Assembly (NCBI GenBank): GCA_036518955.1
Contig: DATDMG010000155.1
Location: forward strand, 20,556-84,555
DNA: 64,000 nt
DNA from: DATDMG01 sp036518955
GTDB lineage: Bacteria > Actinomycetota > Actinomycetes > Actinomycetales > Kineosporiaceae
Reading direction: 5' to 3'
Position 1 is the first letter of the stretch, and each line of letters opens with the position of its first letter. A model generated the notes under the pieces. It ran no database searches and was not told where the DNA came from. It worked only from the letters and a program-made list of their open reading frames with translations. Of this stretch, positions 52,034-60,741 are shown piece after piece. Position numbers and translations under genes: made by a program.

Positions 52034-53221
52034 GTGTTCGAGCTGTCGAAGGAGCACGAGGACTTCCGCCGCGTCGTCCGCGACTTCGCGGAGTCCGAGG
52101 TGGCTCCGCACGCCGCCGAGTGGGACCGCCAGGAGCGCTTCCCGGTGGAGCTGGTACCCCGGATGGGTGAACTCGGCCTCTTCGGGCTGCTGGCCCCGGA
52201 GGAGTACGGCGGCCACGGCGGCGACTTCACCGGTTTCTGCGTCGCGATCGAGGAGCTGGGCCGGGTGGACCAGTCGGTCGGGATCACCCTGTCCGCGGGC
52301 GTGGGTCTCGGGATCAACCCGATCCTGGTGTTCGGTTCGCGGGAGCAGAAGGAGCGCTGGCTGCCGGACCTGGTCGCCGGCCGCGCGCTGGCGGCCTTCG
52401 GCCTGACCGAACCGGAGGCGGGTTCGGACGCCGGGGCGACCCGCACCCGCGCCGTCCTGGCCGGCGACCCGCTGACCGGTGAGTGGGTGATTGACGGCGC
52501 CAAGGCCTTCATCACCAACTCCGGCACCCCGATCACCAGCGTCGTCACGGTGACCGCCCGCACCGGCACCCGGCCGGACGGCTCGCCGGAGATCAGCGCC
52601 TTCCTGGTCCCTGCCGGGACCCCTGGCCTGACCATTGATCCGCCCTATCGCAAGCTGGGGTGGCACGCCTCCGACACCCACGGGATGCACCTCGCCGGTT
52701 GCCGGGTACCCGCGGCGAACCTGCTCGGCGGGCGCGGGCGCGGCCTGGCCCAGTTCCTGGCGATCCTGGACGACGGCCGGATCGCGATCTCCGCGCTCGC
52801 CGTCGGGCTGGCCCGGGCCTGCCTCGAGGCGGCCACCGGGCAGGCGGTCACCCGGACGGCGTTCGGCCGGCCGGTCGGCGCCAACCAGGGTGTGGCCTTC
52901 CCACTGGCCGATCTCGCGGTGTCCGTCGAGGCCGCGCGGCTGCTCACCTACAAGGCGGCCTGGCTCAAGGACGAGCTGATCGCCGGCCGACGCGGCGCGG
53001 GCGAGGTCAAGCAGGCCGCCGCGATCGCCAAGCTGCACTCGACCGAGGCTGCCGTCGCCGCCGCCCGGGTCGCCACCCAGGTGTTCGGGGGCAGCGGGTT
53101 CGTGGAGGAGACTCCGGTGGCCCGGTTCTACCGGGACGCCAAGATCCTCGAGATCGGCGAGGGCACCAGCGAGATCCAGCGCGTGGTCGTCGCCCGCGGT
53201 CTCGGCCTGCCGGTGCGATGA
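52034..53221 (+). CDS. Acyl-CoA dehydrogenase
   Basis: FAD enzyme making the alpha,beta double bond in an acyl-CoA, 395 aa. Motifs: FGLTEPEAGSDAGATRT, FVEETPVARFYRDAKILEIGEGTSEIQR. The catalytic base is the Glu of EGTSE (residue 376), as in short/medium-chain and butyryl-CoA dehydrogenases; isovaleryl-CoA dehydrogenases place it elsewhere, so strict isovaleryl specificity is less likely. GTG 52034 sits 6 bases after AAGGAGG; GTG 52031 is too close. It is followed 22 bp later by an acyl-CoA carboxylase subunit, as in leucine or other branched acyl-CoA degradation operons. Confidence 0.92.
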   Translation: MFELSKEHEDFRRVVRDFAESEVAPHAAEWDRQERFPVELVPRMGELGLFGLLAPEEYGGHGGDFTGFCVAIEELGRVDQSVGITLSAGVGLGINPILVFGSREQKERWLPDLVAGRALAAFGLTEPEAGSDAGATRTRAVLAGDPLTGEWVIDGAKAFITNSGTPITSVVTVTARTGTRPDGSPEISAFLVPAGTPGLTIDPPYRKLGWHASDTHGMHLAGCRVPAANLLGGRGRGLAQFLAILDDGRIAISALAVGLARACLEAATGQAVTRTAFGRPVGANQGVAFPLADLAVSVEAARLLTYKAAWLKDELIAGRRGAGEVKQAAAIAKLHSTEAAVAAARVATQVFGGSGFVEETPVARFYRDAKILEIGEGTSEIQRVVVARGLGLPVR

Positions 53222-53243
53222 GCGGACCGAGCAGACTACCGGC

Positions 53244-54800
53244 ATGACCCACGATCACTACCCCGAGGTGGCCGCCGCCCGGGCGGCAACCCTCACGCCG
53301 TCCGCGACCGCTGCCGCCAAGCTGGCGGCGCAGGGCAAGCTGCCGGTGCGGGAGCGCATCGCACTCCTGGTGGACGACGGCAGCTTCGTCGAGGACGGCC
53401 AGCTCGCCAACGCGCTGGCCGGCGCCAAGGAGGGCTTCGCGGTCGGGGCTGGCCTGCCCGCGGACGGCGTGGTGACCGGCCGCGGGCTGGTCGACGGCCG
53501 GCCGGCGATCGTGATCGCCAACGATCCGACCGTGAAGGCCGGCTCGTGGGGCGCCCGGACGGTGGAGAAGATCGTCCGGGCGACCGAGGCGGCCCTGCGC
53601 GAGGAACTGCCGGTCTTCTGGCTGGTGGACTCGGCGGGTGCCCGGATCACCGACCAGGTGGAGCTGTTCCCCGGCCGGAGAGGGGCGGGCCGGATCTTCC
53701 ACAACCAGGTGGCGCTGTCGGGCAAGGTGCCGCAGATCTGCTGCCTCTTCGGGCCGTCCGCGGCCGGCGGCGCGTACATCCCGGCCTTCTGCGACGTCGT
53801 CATCATGGTCGAGGGCAACGCCAGCATGTACCTGGGCAGTCCGCGGATGGCCGAGATGGTGGTCGGCGAGAAGGTCACGCTGGAGGAGATGGGCGGCGCG
53901 CGGATGCACTGCACGGTCTCCGGCTGCGGGGACAACCTGGCGACGGACGACGCCGACGCGATCGAGCAGGCCCGGCTGTACTTCTCCTACCTGCCCACCT
54001 GCTGGCGGGAGGCACCGCCGGAGTACCCCGCCGAGGAGCCGGCGCGGGCGATGACCCGGGAGCTGGTACCCGAGCGCGAGTCGGTGCCGTTCGACGTCCG
54101 CGACGTGGTGGAGGCGCTCGTCGACGCCGACTCGTTCTTCGAGATCAAGCCGCTGTACGCGGGCGAGGTCGTCATCGGGTTCGGCCGCCTGGACGGGCGC
54201 CCGGTCGGGCTGGTGGCCAACAACAGCGCGGTGCGCGGCGGCGTCCTGTTCACCGACTCGGCGGACAAGGCGGCCCGGTTCATCTGGCTGTGCGACGCGT
54301 TCAACCTCCCGCTCGTGTACCTCTCCGACGTGCCCGGGTTCATGATCGGGAGTCAGGTGGAGCGGCAGGGGATCATCCGGCACGGCGCGAAAATGATCAC
54401 TGCGGTGTCCGAGGCCACCGTGCCGCAGGTCTGCGTGGTCCTGCGGAAGTCGTACGGCGCGGGACTGTATGCGATGGCCGGACCGGGCCTGGGGCCGGAT
54501 GCCACGATCGCGCTGCCCTCCGCCCGGATCGCCGTGATGGGCCCGGAGGCCGCCGTGAACGCGGTCTACGCCAACAAGATCGCGGCGATTCCGGACGACG
54601 TCGAGCGGGCCGCGTACGTCGCCGCCCGCCGCGAGGAGTACGAGGAGGACGTCGACCTGCTCCGGCTGGCCAGCGACCTGGTGGTGGACGCGGTCGTGGA
54701 GCCGGAGGAGTTGCGTCGGCAGATCGTGCTGCGCCTCGGCTACGCGGCCGGACGGGACCGACGGTTCAGCGACCGCCGCCACGGGGTTCCGCCGGTATGA
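53244..54800 (+). CDS. Acyl-CoA carboxylase carboxyltransferase (beta) subunit
   Basis: 518-aa carboxyltransferase subunit that moves the carboxyl group from biotin to an acyl-CoA. Two crotonase-like halves are visible. The N-half has ARITDQVELFPGRRGAGRIFHN and GPSAAGGAYIPAFCD. The C-half has NNSAVRGGVLFTDSADKAARFIWLCDAFNLPLVYL and RKSYGAGLYAMAGPG. Pairing with an acyl-CoA dehydrogenase suggests a methylcrotonyl-CoA-type or related carboxylase. The partner alpha subunit is not adjacent; one candidate is at 40034-41836. Confidence 0.92.
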   Translation: MTHDHYPEVAAARAATLTPSATAAAKLAAQGKLPVRERIALLVDDGSFVEDGQLANALAGAKEGFAVGAGLPADGVVTGRGLVDGRPAIVIANDPTVKAGSWGARTVEKIVRATEAALREELPVFWLVDSAGARITDQVELFPGRRGAGRIFHNQVALSGKVPQICCLFGPSAAGGAYIPAFCDVVIMVEGNASMYLGSPRMAEMVVGEKVTLEEMGGARMHCTVSGCGDNLATDDADAIEQARLYFSYLPTCWREAPPEYPAEEPARAMTRELVPERESVPFDVRDVVEALVDADSFFEIKPLYAGEVVIGFGRLDGRPVGLVANNSAVRGGVLFTDSADKAARFIWLCDAFNLPLVYLSDVPGFMIGSQVERQGIIRHGAKMITAVSEATVPQVCVVLRKSYGAGLYAMAGPGLGPDATIALPSARIAVMGPEAAVNAVYANKIAAIPDDVERAAYVAARREEYEEDVDLLRLASDLVVDAVVEPEELRRQIVLRLGYAAGRDRRFSDRRHGVPPV

Positions 54801-54811
54801 CCTCGGACGCC

Positions 54812-56116
54812 TCAGCGCATGTTGCCGGTGTGGCCGAGGGAGAACCGGCCCGGCTGCGGCCAGACGCACAGGCCGTGCGGGCCGGCCTCGGTCGGGATCT
54901 TGCGGATCACCGCGCCCGTCGTGGTGTCGAAGACGTAGACGACGGCGTGGCTGCGCCCGGAGAGCCACAGGGTCTTGCCGTCCGCGGAGACGCCGCCCAT
55001 GTCCGGTGACCCGCCGCCGGGGATCGTCCACAGCGCGGTCTGCCGGAGGGTGGCGGCCTCCAGCACCGAGATCGAGCCTGCATCACGGTTGGTGACATAC
55101 ATCGACCGACCGTCGCGGCTGGGGTAGATCCCGTGCGCGCCCGCGCCCGTCCGGATCAGCGTGCGGACGGTGAACGTCGTGGCGTCGATCTCCCAGACCC
55201 CGTTCGCCAGCATGTCGGCGGCCAGGAAGGTGCGGCCGTCGGGGGTGAGTCGCACGTCCTGCGGCATCGACTTCACGCCCGCGTCCACGTTGTGCGCCGG
55301 GCCGCCGTGCGCGGCGGCGGACGTGCCGCCGGCCACCTGCTGCGCGTTGAGGTCGATCACCTGCAGGATCCGGGAGGCGTCCGCCGGGATCACCAGCAGC
55401 TTGCCGCTGAACTCGCAGCTCACCAGGAGCTTCGTGAGGTCGGCGGTGTAGTCGGCGTGGTTGACCCCGCGGCATGGCACCGGGAGCGAGCGCTGCAACG
55501 CCATCGTGTGCGCGTCCCGGACGTCGATCCGCTGGTCACGCTCGGCCATCACCAGGGCGTGCGCGCCGTCCGGGGTGAAATACAGGTTGTAGGGGTCCTC
55601 GACCGGTACGGGCCGTCCCGCCTGGCCAGTCACGGGGTCGATCGGGATGAGCGTGTTCCCCTTGTTGTCGTTGACCCACAGCGTCGTGAGGTCCCAGGAG
55701 GGGACGACGTGCTGCGGCACCGCCCCGACCCGGAGCCGGCGGACGATCGCGAACGTCGACGGGTCGATCTCGTCGACGGTGTTGTCGATCGTGTTCGGGA
55801 CGTACACCATGCTCCGCGCCTTGCGGGTCTCGGCCGTCAGCATCCCCGGACCGGCATGGGCGTAGACGGCGGTCCCGTCGGCGTCCGCGGAAGCGGACGC
55901 CGAGCCGGAGGCGGCGACCGGCAGGTCGCCGGTGGGCGAGGCCGAGGTCGACGCGGTGCCGCCCCCCGGGGACGCGCTGGTGGCGGCCCCGGTCGCGGGC
56001 GGGGAGACCAGGGGCCCTCGGGAGCCGCCGGAGCAGGCGGCCAGCAGCAGGCCGACGACGACCACCGTCTGGGCCGTGACGAGGACGGCGGTGCGCCGCC
56101 GGACCGAGTGCATCAT
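54812..56116 (-). CDS. YncE-like beta-propeller lipoprotein
   Basis: 434-aa exported protein. A signal peptide ends in the lipobox LLAACS (Cys28). A Ser/Ala/Gly-rich linker of about 50 residues is followed by a seven-bladed beta-propeller made of repeats such as VPNTIDNTVDEIDPSTF, MYVTNRDAGSISVLEA and VVYVFDTTTGAVIRKI. The family is widespread, and its ligands are mostly unknown. ATG 56116 overlaps the stop of the deacetylase gene (ATGA), so the two lipoproteins are co-translated and may act together at the envelope. Confidence 0.87.
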   Translation of the reverse strand: MMHSVRRRTAVLVTAQTVVVVGLLLAACSGGSRGPLVSPPATGAATSASPGGGTASTSASPTGDLPVAASGSASASADADGTAVYAHAGPGMLTAETRKARSMVYVPNTIDNTVDEIDPSTFAIVRRLRVGAVPQHVVPSWDLTTLWVNDNKGNTLIPIDPVTGQAGRPVPVEDPYNLYFTPDGAHALVMAERDQRIDVRDAHTMALQRSLPVPCRGVNHADYTADLTKLLVSCEFSGKLLVIPADASRILQVIDLNAQQVAGGTSAAAHGGPAHNVDAGVKSMPQDVRLTPDGRTFLAADMLANGVWEIDATTFTVRTLIRTGAGAHGIYPSRDGRSMYVTNRDAGSISVLEAATLRQTALWTIPGGGSPDMGGVSADGKTLWLSGRSHAVVYVFDTTTGAVIRKIPTEAGPHGLCVWPQPGRFSLGHTGNMR

Positions 56117-56970
56117 GAGTTCCCCAGCAGGTGTGTCGCGGTCACGGCGGTGAGTTCGCGGTCAGCCAGCGTGGCCAGCAGGCGTGGCATCGCGGTCAGC
56201 GTGCCCTGGTGGCCGAGGTGCAGGCTCACGATGGAGCCGGCGCGCACCATGGTCTGGAAGGCCCGCACGATGGCGTCCGGCCCGGGATCGGTGTAATCGA
56301 GGGGGTCGACGTCGTACCCCAGGCACGCACCGTAGCCGGCGTTGACCGCGGCCTGGCGGATCGCGGGCGTGCTGGTGGGTGTGCCACTCGGCCGGAACCA
56401 GCGACCCGCGCTGCCGGTGAGCCTGCGCAGTTCCTGCGCGGCCCGCTCCACCTCGGTCCGGATCGCGGCCGCGGACAGCGCCGTCATGGGCTGGTGGCTC
56501 CAGGTGTGATTGCCGAGGTCGTGCCCACCATCCAGGACCAGCTTCGCCACCTGCGGCTCGGCGGCCAGCCAGGTGCCGATCGCGAGCACGGTCACGTGCG
56601 CGCCGGCGTTCGCGAACTCGGCGAGCATCCGGCGCAGGATCGCCAGGTCGCCGGTGCCGTGGAAGGTGAGCGCGACCTCCGGCCGCCCGGACGTGGCGCG
56701 GCTGATGTCCGGGCCCGCCACCGGCGATGCCGCGCCGGACGCCGAGCGGGAGGCCGAGGTGCTCGCGCCGCCGGGCGCGGCCCCGGCTGCGGAGCCCGGT
56801 GCGGGCGAGGCGGCGGACCCCGCGGACGGCGACCCCGCGGACGTGCCTGCCGTCACGGTCGGGGCGCCGGCTCCGTCGTCGGTCGTCCGGGAGCACGCGG
56901 CGGCTCCGGTCAGGGCCGCCGCTCCGGCGGCGAGGAGCAGGTGCCGCCGGGTGGGGCTGGCGTCGCTCAC
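56113..56970 (-). CDS. Polysaccharide deacetylase-like lipoprotein
   Basis: 285-aa NodB-homology protein. GTG 56970 starts SDASPTRRHLLLAAGAAALTGAAAC, a twin-arginine lipoprotein signal with Cys26; in-frame codons back to 57093 are not needed. A Ser/Ala-rich linker precedes the domain. Metal motif 2 is intact (GNHTWSH, HxxxH) and motif 3 is RWFRPSG. Motif 1 reads ALTFHGTGDL instead of the usual TFDDG. The catalytic Asp pair is altered, a variant seen in some actinobacterial proteins, so activity is uncertain. Confidence 0.85.
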   Translation of the reverse strand: MSDASPTRRHLLLAAGAAALTGAAACSRTTDDGAGAPTVTAGTSAGSPSAGSAASPAPGSAAGAAPGGASTSASRSASGAASPVAGPDISRATSGRPEVALTFHGTGDLAILRRMLAEFANAGAHVTVLAIGTWLAAEPQVAKLVLDGGHDLGNHTWSHQPMTALSAAAIRTEVERAAQELRRLTGSAGRWFRPSGTPTSTPAIRQAAVNAGYGACLGYDVDPLDYTDPGPDAIVRAFQTMVRAGSIVSLHLGHQGTLTAMPRLLATLADRELTAVTATHLLGNS

Positions 56971-57179
56971 GCCGCCACGGTACCCGGGCCGGGGCCACCG
57001 CACGGTCCTCCGGTGTCGGGTTGACACGGTTTTGCCAATGGTTTGCCTCCGGTCACCGGAAGTGACGGCTACGGGCCGCTGATGCGAACCCATCCGCCCG
57101 GGGGGCGGCTCCGAATCAGGGTCGTCAGAACCCGTCCTCCTCGGACGGGCCCCACGATGATGCGAAGAGGTTCGGAATC

Positions 57180-57938
57180 ATGCGCCTGTCCTTCCCCACC
57201 CCGCGGCTGCAGCGGCCTTCGCTCCGGCGGTGGGCCGCCCCGGTCATCGCCGCCACCGTCATCCTCAGCGGCGGGACGATGATCGCCAAAGCGACCACGG
57301 CGTCGGGTCAGGCCGCCGCGGGCCGGGCGATGGCCGCCACCCCGATGATGATGGGCGACATGGGCGGCACGGGCGGCCGCGGGGTGAACGGGTTCGGCAT
57401 GACGTTGGGCAACAGCCGCGCCACCGGGACCCGGTTCACCTACACCCACGGCTTCTTCTGCGATACGACCGTGCCGGTCCTGTCGGCCACCGGGTGCGAG
57501 GTCGGCGCCGCCGCGAACGTGAATCCTCCTGGCGTGATGGGCCGGACGAACACGCTGTTCATCACCGTGCCGCTGGGCTTCAACGTCGGGATGCTGCACT
57601 GCCCGAACAAGCTGACGTGCATCGACCACCCGGGCACGGTCGACATGACGCGGCTGGCTGCGGCGCTGGCGCCCATCTTCAAGACGACCCCGGCCCAGCT
57701 GACGCCGATGCTGCGGAACTTCCCGACCCCGGGCCACGACCACTTCGTGATGAACCGGGCCGGCGGCCGGCCCCAGTGGTGGAACGTCAAGGTCATCGGC
57801 GTGACGAGCCCGATCACCTACCGGCAGATCCGGCAGCGGCACAGCCTGGCGTTCGTGCAGCAGCTGCTGGCGACCAAGAACCCCACGGTCGTCGGCCCGA
57901 TCCCGACGAACATCTTCCTGTTCTTCGCCGCCTCCTGA
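57180..57938 (+). CDS. Secreted protein of unknown function
   Basis: 252-aa protein I do not recognise. A basic N-terminus and hydrophobic helix (about residues 18-36) form a signal peptide or anchor. A short Met/Gly-rich stretch (ATPMMMGDMGGTGG) follows, then a compact domain with four Cys (HGFFCD, ATGCEV, MLHCPN, LTCID) that could form two disulfides, and a His-rich segment (PGHDHF). A hydrophobic C-terminus (NIFLFFAAS) ends it. The Met and His patches could bind metal such as copper; that is speculation. ATG 57180 follows GAAGAGG. It is divergent from the deacetylase gene. Confidence 0.7.
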   Translation: MRLSFPTPRLQRPSLRRWAAPVIAATVILSGGTMIAKATTASGQAAAGRAMAATPMMMGDMGGTGGRGVNGFGMTLGNSRATGTRFTYTHGFFCDTTVPVLSATGCEVGAAANVNPPGVMGRTNTLFITVPLGFNVGMLHCPNKLTCIDHPGTVDMTRLAAALAPIFKTTPAQLTPMLRNFPTPGHDHFVMNRAGGRPQWWNVKVIGVTSPITYRQIRQRHSLAFVQQLLATKNPTVVGPIPTNIFLFFAAS

Positions 57939-57957
57939 CGGCATCGTCGGGGCCGCC

Positions 57958-60507
57958 TCAGCCTCGGTCCCGGGCGAGGTGATCCAGGAACGCCGGCCAG
58001 GCCATCGGTTCGCCGAAGTACAGTCCCTGGCCGATGTCGCACCCGACGTCGGCCAGCTGGCGAGCCGTGGCCTGGTCCTCGACGCCTTCGGCGACCACGC
58101 GCATGCCGAGGCCGTGAGCCATCGCCACGGTGTGCCGCACGATCGTGACCGTCGTCCGCCGGCGCAGGTCGGCCACGAAGGAGCGGTCGAGCTTCAGTTC
58201 GTCGAAGGGCAGGTCCCGCAGGTAGCCCAGGGACGAGTAGCCGGTCCCGAAGTCGTCCACCGCGACCGCGATCCCCGCCCGGCGCCAGGACTGCAGCAGC
58301 GTCCCGGCCGCGCCGGGATCGGTGAGCAGCAGATTCTCGGTGATCTCGATCCGGAGCGCGTTCGTCGGGACGCCGTGCTGGGCCAGGCAGTCCGAGATCC
58401 GCCGGGTGAGATGGGGGTCACGCAGGTCGTCGGCCGTCAGGTTGACGCTGACCGGCACGCGGTGGCCGCGGCGCCACCACTGCGCGCACGCGGCCACGGC
58501 GCGGTCCAGGACCAGTGCGGCGACCGGCCGCATCAGTCCGGTCTGGGCGGCCAGCGGCAGGAAGGAGTCCGGAAGCAGCACGCCGTCCTGCGGGTGCCGC
58601 CATCGCGCCAGCGCCTCGGCCCCGACGACCGACCCGTCGGTCAGGTCCACCTGTGGCTGCAGGAAGACCTCCAGATCGCCGCGCTCCAGCGCTGACCGCA
58701 ACTCGTCGATGCGGACCAGCCGATGGGCCGTCCTGCGGTCCCGCGCCGCGTCGTACACCTCCAGCGTGGTGCCTGCGGCCTTGGCCCGGTTGAGCGCGAC
58801 GTCGGCGCGGCGGAGCAGGTCACCCGGCTCGTCGTGCGGGATCACGCAGGTCGCGACCCCCGCGCTGGCCCGCACGTGCAGCCGCCGCCCGTCGAGCTCG
58901 ACGGGTTCCGCGAGGACGGCGAGCAGCGACTCCGCGACCGCGGTCGCCGCCTCCCGGCCGGCGCCCGGAAGCACGACGGCGAACTCGTCGCCGCCCAGCC
59001 GGGCGACCAGCTGGGGCGACCGCAGGGCCGCCCGGAAACGAACCCCGACCGCGGCCAGCACCCGGTCGCCCACGTCGTGGCCCAGCGCCTCGTTGATGTC
59101 CTTGAACGAGTCCAGGTCGACCAGGAGCAACGCGATCCGGTCCGTCCAGCGGGACCAGCGCTGCAGATCGCCGGTGGCCGCGGCGCCGTCCCCGGCGAGG
59201 GCCTCGGACAAGGCCCGCCGGTTGGCCAGCCCGGTGAGCTCGTCCGTTCGCACCGGCCCGCTCGACGTCCGGCCGTCGAGCTCGGCCAGGGTCAGGCCCA
59301 CCCGCAGCAGGGCCGCGCACACGCAGCCGAGGGCCAGCACCGCCGACGGTCGGGGCACCGGCAGCCCGGTCGCCGCGGCGGCCAGGACCGCCACCGAGAT
59401 GCCCGCGAACGTCCACGGCAGCGCGCCGAGGTGCAGCGGGGCGCGCCCGCGCGAGCGGCGCTCGCGGCGGCCCGGCGTGCTCGGTATCCACGGCCACCGG
59501 CGCGTGCCGAGCCCGACGGCGGTGTAGCCGATCATCCGGGCGGCATCCACCCCGCAGCCGGGTTCGTAGCGCCCCCGGTGCGCCAGCACCAGCTGCGCCA
59601 GGTCGCTCGCCGCCACCAGCAGGAGGGCGCCGGACACCCACCAGGCCGCCCGGCTGAGTCGGGAGCCGCTGAGCGAGGCCACCGCCAGGACCATGCCCAG
59701 CAGCACGACGTCTGCCAGGGGCGCCACGTCCGCGAGCCTGACCTCGGCGGACGGTGAGCTGGGCAGCAGGTCCTGGTGCAGGGCGCCGGCCGCGAAGGTC
59801 GCCCCGGCCATCGTGCCCAGGCCGACGATCACGGCGTCGCCCCACGTGCTCGGCAGCCAGCGCGGCACGCCCTCGCGGAGCATCAGCCACAGTGCGGCCA
59901 GCGCGAGCGGGAAGTACGCGAAGCGGAGCCAGCCGGCCGTCCCGCCGCCGACGGCGACCCCCGGCAGCAGCTCGTGGTCCGGGGCGACGAGGTGCGCCAC
60001 GGCGAGCAGCGTCCAGGCGGCCAGCAGCGGGCGCCGCCTGCGGTCCCGGACGCCGGCCAGCAGGCACAACGCGCTGGTGGCGACCACGATCAGGGTGACC
60101 AGCACGCCGTCCGCGACCGGTGTCCGGCCGAGCACCGGGCGCAGTGGCACGACCGCGGCGAACACCGCGGCGCAACTCGCCTGCACGATGCCGATCAGCC
60201 GGGCGGCGGCATCGAGCCGGCTGCCCTCGGCGCTGGGGCGGGCGCCGGCCTGCTGCCGCGCGCCCGGCCGGGCCGTGGCGGTGGGTGTGGGGTCGGTGGG
60301 TGTGGGGTCGGTGGGTGTGGGGTCGGTGGGCGTGGGGTCGGTGGGCGCGGGGTCGGCGGGGGAGCCGCCGTCGCCCGTGGCCGCGTGGCCGCTCCGGCGG
60401 CCCCACCTCGGTGCGGGCTCCCGTCGGGACGGCACCCACGACGTGGCGACGCCGCGGCCGCTGGGCGCGCCGTCGCCGACGCCGCTCATCCCCGGCTCGT
60501 CTGCCAT
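57958..60507 (-). CDS. Membrane GGDEF-EAL protein (c-di-GMP turnover)
   Basis: 849-aa signalling protein. Residues 1-80 are polar with a DPTPT repeat. About nine membrane helices (residues 100-405) form a sensor region without a recognised domain name. The GGDEF domain carries an intact GGDEF at 505-509 but no clear upstream RxxD inhibitory site. The EAL domain carries EAL at 631-633, ENLLL, DDFGTGYSSL, LKLDRSFV and VAEGVE, so it appears competent for c-di-GMP hydrolysis. Net activity cannot be predicted. ATG 60507 or 60489 is the start; the frame is open far upstream without content. Confidence 0.9.
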   Translation of the reverse strand: MADEPGMSGVGDGAPSGRGVATSWVPSRREPAPRWGRRSGHAATGDGGSPADPAPTDPTPTDPTPTDPTPTDPTPTATARPGARQQAGARPSAEGSRLDAAARLIGIVQASCAAVFAAVVPLRPVLGRTPVADGVLVTLIVVATSALCLLAGVRDRRRRPLLAAWTLLAVAHLVAPDHELLPGVAVGGGTAGWLRFAYFPLALAALWLMLREGVPRWLPSTWGDAVIVGLGTMAGATFAAGALHQDLLPSSPSAEVRLADVAPLADVVLLGMVLAVASLSGSRLSRAAWWVSGALLLVAASDLAQLVLAHRGRYEPGCGVDAARMIGYTAVGLGTRRWPWIPSTPGRRERRSRGRAPLHLGALPWTFAGISVAVLAAAATGLPVPRPSAVLALGCVCAALLRVGLTLAELDGRTSSGPVRTDELTGLANRRALSEALAGDGAAATGDLQRWSRWTDRIALLLVDLDSFKDINEALGHDVGDRVLAAVGVRFRAALRSPQLVARLGGDEFAVVLPGAGREAATAVAESLLAVLAEPVELDGRRLHVRASAGVATCVIPHDEPGDLLRRADVALNRAKAAGTTLEVYDAARDRRTAHRLVRIDELRSALERGDLEVFLQPQVDLTDGSVVGAEALARWRHPQDGVLLPDSFLPLAAQTGLMRPVAALVLDRAVAACAQWWRRGHRVPVSVNLTADDLRDPHLTRRISDCLAQHGVPTNALRIEITENLLLTDPGAAGTLLQSWRRAGIAVAVDDFGTGYSSLGYLRDLPFDELKLDRSFVADLRRRTTVTIVRHTVAMAHGLGMRVVAEGVEDQATARQLADVGCDIGQGLYFGEPMAWPAFLDHLARDRG
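60281..60355 (-). repeat. Five tandem 15-bp repeats encoding DPTPT
   Basis: GTGGGTGTGGGGTCG repeats at 60281, 60296, 60311, 60326 and 60341, the last two with T-to-C changes. They lie in the N-terminal tail of the GGDEF-EAL gene and encode the Asp-Pro-Thr repeat before the membrane region. A 15-bp unit keeps the frame when copies are gained or lost. Confidence 0.9.
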
Positions 60508-60741
60508 CACCGCCCCCACCGCCCCCGCCGCCCGGACCTGCGACGCCACCCGGCAGCTGTCACAAAAGCCCTGGTGATCGTGGCCTTCTCCGCGTGTCAC
60601 GCTGAGCTGCCAGTGTTCATGCCGATCATGGCGGCGGACAAGCGATCGGGGGTGGTCCGGGCCGATCGGTCGATCCCGGATGACCCCCGAAAGGGGAGGC
60701 CCGGGACCGTGGGGGAACGGTGGAGGTACTACTCTGCGCCG

